A stretch of 13,466 nt of DNA from Leyella stercorea (GTDB lineage Bacteria > Bacteroidota > Bacteroidia > Bacteroidales > Bacteroidaceae): contig NZ_JADYUF010000064.1 of NCBI RefSeq assembly GCF_021531655.1, forward strand, positions 1-13,466, given 5' to 3'. This document shows positions 7,915 to 13,466 of the stretch, one piece after another. The notes beneath the pieces are model-generated. The model was not told the DNA's origin, did not search any database, and saw only the letters and a program-made list of their open reading frames with translations. Within the stretch, counting starts at the first letter, position 1, and every line of letters starts with the position of its first letter. A program made the position numbers and the translations under genes.

Positions 7915-10149
7915 CTAAACCTTCATTTCCTCTCTTATATCTGTAGGATATTTGTCATATTGTTTTTTAAAGCATGACGAAAAATAGCCTGGAGTGGCAA
8001 ATCCTACTTCGTTGGCAATTTCGGATACTGTCTTGTCAGTGGTTTTGAGCAGTTGCATGGCTCGTTTGAGTCGTGTCTCGCGCAGTATTTCAACGGGAGT
8101 CATGCCCATAAGGGCTTTCACCTTGCGATATAGCTGCACGCGCGACAGTCCCACTTCGTCGCCGAGGTCTTCAATCTTGAGATTGGTGTTCGACATATGC
8201 TTCTCCATTGCCTTGAGGAATGTATCGAGGAATCGTCGGTCGGGCGAAGTGGATGTTGGCTGTTGAGTGTTGAGCGTCGAATGTTGATTTGCGGTTGGCA
8301 GCGCTGATGACAAATTCTGAGTCTTGAACAGTTGGCGAAGCTTCTGGCGATTGGCAAGAAGCGATGCTATGTTTGCAACAAGCAGGTCGGCACTGAACGG
8401 CTTGGTCATATACATGTCGGCACCGGTCTGCATACCCTCAATATACTGCTGTTCGCTGCTGCGGGCAGTGAGCAACAGCACCGGAATATGGCTTGTAGCC
8501 TCATGTTGCTTGAGTCGTGAGCAGAAAGTAAGTCCGTCCATTACTGGCATCATCACATCCGACACCACAATGTCGGGCACACTCTCCACGGCAAGTTTCA
8601 GTCCGCTCTGGCCGTCGGCTGCCTCTATCACATAATAGCGGTCGAGCAAGAGTGTGCGCAGATAGGCACGCATGTCGGCATTGTCGTCAACGATAAGTAC
8701 GGTGGCGAGTTCGTCGGCATTGTCGTTAATCAGAGTGTCGTGACGACTCTCCTGCACCGACTTTTGGCTTGCAATGAGTTGCTCGTCGGTAGTAGCGGTG
8801 GAGTCATCGATGGTGGCGCGATTCTCCCGACGGAACAGCAATACGTCACCAACAAGGCGTTGCAGTTGCTCCACGTTGCGCTTAATGATGTCAATGAGTT
8901 GCTGCGAATCACCATTGCCAGCAGCCAGTTGGTTGACGGGACCAGCTATAAGCGTAAGCGGAGTGCGCAACTGATGTGACGCATTGGTGAAGAATCGTGT
9001 CTGTTCGTCGTTCAGTTCACGCATGCGGCGGTTGGCACGACGTGTGGCACGCACGGCACGCCATGTGGTGAAAACAGCCACAGCCAATAGCAAGATGACG
9101 AGCATTGACACAATGAGCAGAGCACGTTGTATGTGATAGAAGCCCAGATAAGTCTCAAGTTTAGATTGTATCGTAGCAAGATATTGGTTTTGCTTCATTA
9201 GCGAGTTACTACTCAGCGAAATGTCGGCTACATTTTGCGGTGTTATAACAAAGCTCTCCAGTTTGTTAACACGTTCAAATGGTTTGCCCTCAAGAATGCG
9301 CACGGCAAGAGCTATCACCTCCTCGCCATGGGTAGGGTAGATATATGAAGCTGCGAGCTGTCCGTTTTGAATAGCGTCTATGCCTTCACCAGGTAGCCCG
9401 TCAATACCAAGAAAACGGATGTCGTGCTCCTTGTGAAATTCTTTGGCTGCCTCATAAGCACCAAAAACAACAAAATCACTGTGGCAGAATACAACATCTA
9501 CATTTTTGCCATCCTTCAACCATCGTTGCATTATACGTTTACAGTCTTCGTATGACCATTGACCTGGCACATGATGATACTCAATGGATGGATATTGTTT
9601 CATTGTTTCGCTAAAACCAGAATGTCGTTGTACAGCTGGGGACATATCTGATGGTCCACTCATTTCCAATACAATTGGTCGTCGACCTTCCGCCTTCACG
9701 CTGTCACGACACAGCATTGCTGCATATTCCGCCATCTTGCGTCCAGCCTCAACATTGTCGCCACCTATATAAGCGGTATAGTCGTTCATGGCTGTGATAC
9801 GGTCGTAGAAGACAATGGGGATGTTTTTGTCGTGGGCACGTTGCAGACTCTTGTTTAGGGCATGATAGTCATTAGGCGAAACCACGAGCAGGTCTACCCC
9901 CTCGTCTACAAGACTGTCTATCTGCCGGCATTGGCGTTCGTTGCTATTGTCGGCATTCTTTATAATCACCTTAACATCGGTGTCATAGAGATGTTGTGCC
10001 GATAGCATCTCAATGTTGGCTTTATCGCGCCAGCGTCCACCCACACACTGCGACACACCTATTTTATATTTATAATTGATAGTGCAGCTGGTGGCGAGTG
10101 TTAGCGTTGCTAACAGTATTAATAATGTATGATAAGTTTTGGGTTTCAT
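7915..10149 (-). CDS. Hybrid two-component-type regulator, fructose-sensor-like, lacking the ATPase domain
   Basis: A 744-residue one-protein sensor/regulator resembling the fructose-responsive BT1754 type. Order: N-terminal signal with a lipobox-like LATSC (C22); periplasmic type-1 sugar-binding domain about 28-310, like ribose/fructose-binding proteins (KIGVSQC, LLVVSPND, GIDGLPGEGIDAIQNGQ); transmembrane helix about 342-362; HisKA dimerisation helices about 380-440 with phospho-acceptor H392 in ASHQLRTPLT; polar linker about 441-481; receiver about 483-600 with D487/D488, phospho-site D531 (SDVMMP), T561 and K583; Ser/Thr/Gln-rich linker about 608-637; AraC-type DNA-binding domain about 640-742. 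The HATPase_c domain with its N, G1 and G2 boxes is absent: only about 42 residues lie between HisKA and the receiver, and the frame is open throughout. It probably binds fructose in the periplasm and activates susCD, GH32 and the permease. Divergent from GH32; 194 bases separate it from susC, with no clear terminator. Confidence 0.93.
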   Translation of the reverse strand: MKPKTYHTLLILLATLTLATSCTINYKYKIGVSQCVGGRWRDKANIEMLSAQHLYDTDVKVIIKNADNSNERQCRQIDSLVDEGVDLLVVSPNDYHALNKSLQRAHDKNIPIVFYDRITAMNDYTAYIGGDNVEAGRKMAEYAAMLCRDSVKAEGRRPIVLEMSGPSDMSPAVQRHSGFSETMKQYPSIEYHHVPGQWSYEDCKRIMQRWLKDGKNVDVVFCHSDFVVFGAYEAAKEFHKEHDIRFLGIDGLPGEGIDAIQNGQLAASYIYPTHGEEVIALAVRILEGKPFERVNKLESFVITPQNVADISLSSNSLMKQNQYLATIQSKLETYLGFYHIQRALLIVSMLVILLLAVAVFTTWRAVRATRRANRRMRELNDEQTRFFTNASHQLRTPLTLIAGPVNQLAAGNGDSQQLIDIIKRNVEQLQRLVGDVLLFRRENRATIDDSTATTDEQLIASQKSVQESRHDTLINDNADELATVLIVDDNADMRAYLRTLLLDRYYVIEAADGQSGLKLAVESVPDIVVSDVMMPVMDGLTFCSRLKQHEATSHIPVLLLTARSSEQQYIEGMQTGADMYMTKPFSADLLVANIASLLANRQKLRQLFKTQNLSSALPTANQHSTLNTQQPTSTSPDRRFLDTFLKAMEKHMSNTNLKIEDLGDEVGLSRVQLYRKVKALMGMTPVEILRETRLKRAMQLLKTTDKTVSEIANEVGFATPGYFSSCFKKQYDKYPTDIREEMKV

Positions 10150-10179
10150 AAAAAGATAGGTTTATTGGGTTTCCAATAG

Positions 10180-10187
10180 CAAAATTA
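10180..10187 (-). promoter_or_regulatory. -7 promoter box of the hybrid regulator
   Basis: CAAAATTA on the + strand reads TAATTTTG on the coding strand, matching TAnnTTTG, 31 bases before the regulator ATG. The TGTT/GAAAC elements found before the other three promoters are missing at the matching distances, which suggests that the regulator is not under its own operator control. A 10-bp palindrome TTATCGATAA lies just upstream at 10194-10203. Confidence 0.6.
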
Positions 10188-10218
10188 AATAATTTATCGA
10201 TAACAAGCAACCAACAGA

Positions 10219-10276
10219 TTTGACATTTGATGCAAGATTTGTTTCATCGGCGAATTCTTACAAGTTTTGGAAACAT
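10219..10276 (+). promoter_or_regulatory. Candidate operator upstream of GH32
   Basis: Contains TTTGAC (10219-10224), GATTTGTTTCAT (10236-10247, with TGTT 66 bases before the -7 box) and TTTTGGAAAC (10265-10274, with GAAAC starting exactly 36 bases before the -7 box). Arrangement and spacing match those before susC and the permease. Inferred binding region for the hybrid regulator. Confidence 0.5.
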
Positions 10277-10305
10277 AAGTCATATACCAATTATAATATA
10301 AAATG

Positions 10306-10313
10306 TAATTTTG
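10306..10313 (+). promoter_or_regulatory. -7 promoter box of the GH32 gene
   Basis: TAATTTTG matches TAnnTTTG exactly and lies 60 bases before the chosen GH32 ATG, predicting a leader of roughly 50 bases. It overlaps a TTG that could be mistaken for an upstream start codon, which argues against that start. Confidence 0.7.
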
Positions 10314-10373
10314 CGACAGAAACCAAACACCTACAGTTCAAACTTTTTGGATAATTTAAAAACCTATATTAAT

Positions 10374-12098
10374 ATGAACAAGAATTTATTCAGCCGTACT
10401 GCGGCAACATCGTTTGTATTGGGGCTTGCAATGGCTGCCTCGGCACAACAGGCTAATTTCCTTAGCAGCAACCACTGCATCTACCGTGTAGACAACTCAC
10501 AGAAAGTGCTTCTCCTGCCGGTGCAGGAGAAGGCAGAGATGTGCAATGTCAAGGTGATTGACGGCAACAGTCAGGTCAAGGCATTCAACATCCGTCTCGC
10601 TTCCAACCACATCGACTATTATGTGCCGCTCTACATCAGCGAGTACAAGAACAGCAAGAACATCTCTCTCGACATTCATGCCAATGGCACCTATCGTAAC
10701 GATGGTGGTGTTTCGAGCTTCACATGCTGGAAGAACATGAAGTATGCCGACTCGTTCGACATGACCAACCGCGAGCAGTATCGTCCCGTATACCATCACA
10801 CTCCGGCATACGGATGGATGAACGATCCTAACGGCATGTTCTACAAGGACGGCGTGTGGCATCTCTACTTCCAGTACAATCCCTATGGATCGCAGTGGGA
10901 AAACATGACATGGGGACACTCTACGTCGACCGACCTCATGCACTGGGAGTTTCAGGGTAAGGCAGTTGAGCCTGACGCATGGGGTACGATATTCTCCGGT
11001 TCGGCTGTAGTAGACCATAACAACACTGCCGGATTTGGCGAGAATACAGTAGTTGCTATGTATACAACGGCTGGCGAGAACCAGACACAGAGCCTTGCAT
11101 ACAGCACCGACAACGGCAAGACATTCATAAAATACGATGGCAACCCCGTCATCACAAGCAATACTCCCGACTTCCGCGACCCGCACATGTTCTGGAACGA
11201 GGACATCAAGAAGTGGAACATGATTCTCGCCGAAGGTCAGCACATGAACATCTATTCGTCAGACGACCTCAAGGCGTGGACACTCGAAAGCCAGTTTGGC
11301 GCCGAATATGGCAATCATGGCGGTGTATGGGAATGTCCCGACCTTATGAAGTTGCGTGTACGCGGCACTGACAAGTACAAGTGGATGCTCATTTGCAATA
11401 TCAACCCTGGCGGTCCGTTCGGTGGTTCAGCCACACAGTACTTCGTAGGCGACTTCGACGGTAAGAAATTCACATGCGAGACAGCACCCGAGGTGACACG
11501 ATGGATGGACTACGGCAAAGACCACTATGCCACAGTAACCTTCGACAACGCTCCCAACGGACGCCACGTGGCGATAGCATGGATGAGCAACTGGCAGTAT
11601 GCCAACCAGGTACCAACCAAGCAGTATCGCTCGGGCAACTCAATTCCGCGCGACCTCGACCTCTACGAATACGAAGGCAATACATATTGCGGCGTAACTC
11701 CGTCGCCTGAGCTTACAGCTGCACGTCCGAAGAAGCCTACAAAGACTCTGAGCGAATCGTGCGAAGTGGTAGTTACACTCAAGGGTAGTGCCACCATCAC
11801 ACTCTACAACGAAAAGGGCGAGCAGGTGGTTATGACTTACGACGACAAGATTCGCACATTCACAATGGACCGCACCAAGAGCGGACTCAAGGACTTCAGC
11901 GACGACTTCGCTGCCGTCACAACAGCACCCGTACATGGCAAGATGACTCACCTGCGACTCTTCATCGACAAGAGCAGCATTGAGGCATTCGATGCCGAGG
12001 GCCGCATGGCTATGACCAACCTCGTATTCCCCACCAAGCCTTACAACAAGATAGTCATCAAGGGCAAGGGCAAATATGCGGTGTATAATCTGAAGTAA
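10374..12098 (+). CDS. GH32 fructosidase (levanase/inulinase/invertase family), secreted
   Basis: A 574-residue GH32 enzyme releasing fructose from beta-fructans, fructo-oligosaccharides or sucrose; exo-acting by analogy with Bacteroides PUL homologues (inference). The ATG at 10374 was chosen because it gives a clean signal peptide (MNKNLFSRTA start, hydrophobic core, cleavage near ASA/Q25) and follows the promoter box; the longer TTG frame from 10311 begins inside that box. There is no lipobox, so it is probably periplasmic. An N-terminal beta domain about 27-130 (DUF4980-like) precedes the five-bladed propeller about 135-445, with WMNDPNG (nucleophile D151), FRDP (transition-state stabiliser D269) and ECPD (acid/base E320). 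The C-terminal GH32 beta-sandwich covers about 455-574, with LRLFIDKSSIEAF at 527-539. All three catalytic residues are present. First gene of the rightward pair with the permease, 144 bases upstream of it. Confidence 0.95.
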   Translation: MNKNLFSRTAATSFVLGLAMAASAQQANFLSSNHCIYRVDNSQKVLLLPVQEKAEMCNVKVIDGNSQVKAFNIRLASNHIDYYVPLYISEYKNSKNISLDIHANGTYRNDGGVSSFTCWKNMKYADSFDMTNREQYRPVYHHTPAYGWMNDPNGMFYKDGVWHLYFQYNPYGSQWENMTWGHSTSTDLMHWEFQGKAVEPDAWGTIFSGSAVVDHNNTAGFGENTVVAMYTTAGENQTQSLAYSTDNGKTFIKYDGNPVITSNTPDFRDPHMFWNEDIKKWNMILAEGQHMNIYSSDDLKAWTLESQFGAEYGNHGGVWECPDLMKLRVRGTDKYKWMLICNINPGGPFGGSATQYFVGDFDGKKFTCETAPEVTRWMDYGKDHYATVTFDNAPNGRHVAIAWMSNWQYANQVPTKQYRSGNSIPRDLDLYEYEGNTYCGVTPSPELTAARPKKPTKTLSESCEVVVTLKGSATITLYNEKGEQVVMTYDDKIRTFTMDRTKSGLKDFSDDFAAVTTAPVHGKMTHLRLFIDKSSIEAFDAEGRMAMTNLVFPTKPYNKIVIKGKGKYAVYNLK

Positions 12099-12111
12099 TG
12101 TTACAATCATT

Positions 12112-12154
12112 GCAGATATGTTGTATGATACATTTTTGCAATCCTATGAAACAT
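12112..12154 (+). promoter_or_regulatory. Candidate operator upstream of the permease gene
   Basis: Contains TGCAGATATGTTGTAT (starting at 12111; TGTT from 12119, 65 bases before the -7 box) and TGAAACAT (12147-12154, with GAAAC starting 36 bases before the -7 box). The spacing equals that of the susC and GH32 copies. The upstream part includes the dyad TGTAT-G-ATACA at 12122-12132. A TTTG at 12157-12160 could be a -33 element with 23 bases to the -7 box. Confidence 0.5.
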
Positions 12155-12164
12155 TATTTGTACC

Positions 12165-12201
12165 ATCTCTGCTGCATAAACAATAACTTTGCAGCAGAGA
12201 T
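12165..12201 (+). terminator. 11-bp inverted repeat around the permease -7 box; possible GH32 terminator
   Basis: Perfect 11-bp arms ATCTCTGCTGC (12165-12175) and GCAGCAGAGAT (12191-12201) around a 15-base loop, followed directly by TTTT. In a GH32 transcript this would form a hairpin with a short T-run 67 bases after the stop, so it may act as a weak terminator. The loop carries the -7 box of the next promoter, so it could equally be an operator. Only the inverted repeat is certain. Confidence 0.5.
12184..12191 (+). promoter_or_regulatory. -7 promoter box of the permease gene
   Basis: TAACTTTG is an exact TAnnTTTG match, 51 bases before the permease ATG and identical to the susC box. It suggests that the permease has its own promoter in addition to any read-through from GH32. 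Confidence 0.7.
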
Positions 12202-12242
12202 TTTAAAAAAATCAGCTAATAACTAAAAAGTTTATATCCAAA

Positions 12243-13454
12243 ATGAGCAACTCAAACTCAAGCAAACTTACGCTCATCCCGGTAATGATAGCATTCTTCA
12301 CAATGGGATTTGTCGACCTCGTCGGCGCAGTATCAAACAATATGCAGGAAGACTTCGGACTGTCTGATTCGGCAGCCAACTTCTTTCCCTCGCTCGTATT
12401 CTTCTGGTTCCTTATCTTCTCAGTGCCCACGGGCATGCTGATGAACAAGATCGGACGCAAGAAGACTGTTCTCCTCTCTATAATAATCACCACCCTGGCA
12501 GTGTTCCTGCCCCTCTTCGACAGCTTCATGCCTACCAAGGAGAGCCAGCTCTGGCTGATGTACATCTCGTTCTCGCTCCTCGGCATAGGCAATGCAATCA
12601 TGCAGACATCAATCAATCCGCTGGTGACGATGCTCGTCAAGGGCCATCTGGCTTCGACACTCACCTTCGGACAGTTTGTCAAGGCCATCGCCTCGTTCAT
12701 CGCTCCGCTCATCGCAGCATGGGGCGCCACCACTACAGCTCCTATCTTCGGACTCAGCTGGCGCATTCTGTTCCTCCTCTTCTTCGTAGTGGGTATGATT
12801 GCCACACTGTGGCTCGGCATGACCAGCATTGAGGAAGAACCTATTGAGGGCAAGGCTTCAGGCTTCGTTGATTGTCTGAAGATGCTCGGCTCGCCCATCA
12901 TCCTGCTCTCGTTCATCGGCATCATGTGCCATGTGGGCATCGACGTTGGTACAAACGCTGTGGCTCCTAAGATTCTCCTGGAGCGTCTGGGTGGCGAAGG
13001 CGACACGCTCAGCCAGTTCGAATACGCCACATCACTTTACTTCGCATTCCGTACACTCGGCTGTTTCACCGGTTCGATACTTATGCGCAAGCTCAATATC
13101 CGCACCTTCTTCACCATCATCGTGCTTATGATGGCGCTCGCGATGGTAGGCTTCGTGTTCGGTACTGAGAAGTGGGAGCTTTGGGCTGCCATCGCTCTTG
13201 TAGGCTACGGCAACTCTAACGTCTTCTCAATCGTGTTCTCGCAGGCTATGCTTTCAGCGCCCGAGAAGAAGAACGAGGTTTCGGGACTGATGATTATGGG
13301 TCTGTTCGGTGGTACGGTATTCCCGCTCTTCATGGGCATTGCAAGCGATGCTGCCAAAGCAGCAGGCTCACAGTATCCGCAGATTTGGGCAGCTGTAGTA
13401 ATGGCAGTAGGCGTTATTTATTTGCTTAGTTATATTTCTAAGGTTAAGCAGTAA
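12243..13454 (+). CDS. MFS sugar permease (FucP/GlcP-like), probable fructose importer
   Basis: A 403-residue major facilitator protein of the inner membrane with about 12 hydrophobic segments (for example about 10-30, 47-66, 75-93, 104-122, 146-166, 173-192, 217-236, 262-281, 286-307, 313-333, 346-366, 381-398). The MFS loop motif between helices 2 and 3 is visible as GMLMNKIGRKK at 64-74, and the helix-4 region with INPLV (124-128) resembles the FucP/GlcP sugar-proton symporters. In related Bacteroides loci an equivalent permease (annotated glucose/galactose transporter, next to the fructosidase) is taken to import fructose; here the substrate is inferred from the GH32 neighbour. Complete, with its stop at 13452-13454. 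It has its own promoter box and the candidate operator shared with susC and GH32. A fructokinase, expected next in such loci, is not in the window. Confidence 0.92.
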   Translation: MSNSNSSKLTLIPVMIAFFTMGFVDLVGAVSNNMQEDFGLSDSAANFFPSLVFFWFLIFSVPTGMLMNKIGRKKTVLLSIIITTLAVFLPLFDSFMPTKESQLWLMYISFSLLGIGNAIMQTSINPLVTMLVKGHLASTLTFGQFVKAIASFIAPLIAAWGATTTAPIFGLSWRILFLLFFVVGMIATLWLGMTSIEEEPIEGKASGFVDCLKMLGSPIILLSFIGIMCHVGIDVGTNAVAPKILLERLGGEGDTLSQFEYATSLYFAFRTLGCFTGSILMRKLNIRTFFTIIVLMMALAMVGFVFGTEKWELWAAIALVGYGNSNVFSIVFSQAMLSAPEKKNEVSGLMIMGLFGGTVFPLFMGIASDAAKAAGSQYPQIWAAVVMAVGVIYLLSYISKVKQ

Positions 13455-13466
13455 GCCCCAAAATCC

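Noticed and set aside
10194..10203. Palindrome TTATCGATAA upstream of the regulator -7 box
   Set aside because: Ten AT-rich bases are too short to argue for an operator without a second copy.
7794..10232. TGACATTT[C/G]ATG shared by the regions before susC (7794-7805) and GH32 (10221-10232)
   Set aside because: Eleven of twelve bases match, but the two copies are in opposite orientation relative to their promoters and at different distances (17 and 74 bases from the -7 box), and the permease promoter lacks it.
10311..10373. Upstream TTG start for GH32 (21 extra residues)
   Set aside because: The TTG lies within the -7 promoter box, so it would not be transcribed from that promoter, and the extra residues would precede a normal signal peptide.
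10497..11243. Antisense open frame (248 codons) opposite GH32
   Set aside because: It lies wholly inside a well-supported GH32 gene and has no recognisable domain or promoter.
12212..13030. Antisense open frame (272 codons) opposite the permease
   Set aside because: A complement of membrane-helix codons often stays open; the sense frame has clear MFS motifs and promoter signals.

Overview
The window looks like a carbohydrate-utilisation locus (PUL) from a Bacteroidales bacterium, most likely a Prevotella-like relative; the genus is inference. Supporting signs are a SusC/SusD pair, a hybrid one-protein two-component regulator ending in an AraC domain, promoters of the form TAnnTTTG, and start codons without Shine-Dalgarno sequences. 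The gene set points to fructan or fructo-oligosaccharide use: a GH32 fructosidase, a sugar permease of the FucP/GlcP type, and a regulator whose sensor domain resembles ribose/fructose-binding proteins. It resembles a reduced version of the Bacteroides thetaiotaomicron levan locus (BT1754 to BT1763).

Layout: a secreted GH2 glycosidase (91-2553, +) converges on the susC/susD operon (7720-2793, -). Between them lie a degenerate Bacteroidales-type intergenic sequence and a strong bidirectional terminator. Upstream of susC, on the same strand, is the hybrid regulator (10149-7915, -). The GH32 gene (10374-12098, +) is divergent from the regulator, and the permease (12243-13454, +) follows it. The window ends 12 bases after the permease. 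The 90 bases before the GH2 gene show no recognisable promoter. No RNA gene, CRISPR array, insertion sequence or origin was seen.

Working model (inference): SusC/SusD import fructo-oligosaccharides across the outer membrane, the periplasmic GH32 releases fructose, the permease carries it into the cytoplasm, and the regulator senses free fructose in the periplasm and switches on susCD, GH32 and the permease. No fructokinase, surface glycan-binding lipoprotein or surface endo-fructanase is present in the window.

Main points of interest: (1) the regulator has a phospho-acceptor helix, a receiver and an AraC domain but no ATP-binding kinase domain; (2) the susC, GH32 and permease promoters share a two-part motif at nearly identical distances from the -7 box, a candidate operator absent from the regulator's own promoter; (3) an 11-bp perfect inverted repeat brackets the -7 box of the permease promoter and may also end the GH32 transcript; (4) a G-rich palindromic repeat with quadruplex potential lies inside the signal-peptide codons of the GH2 gene.
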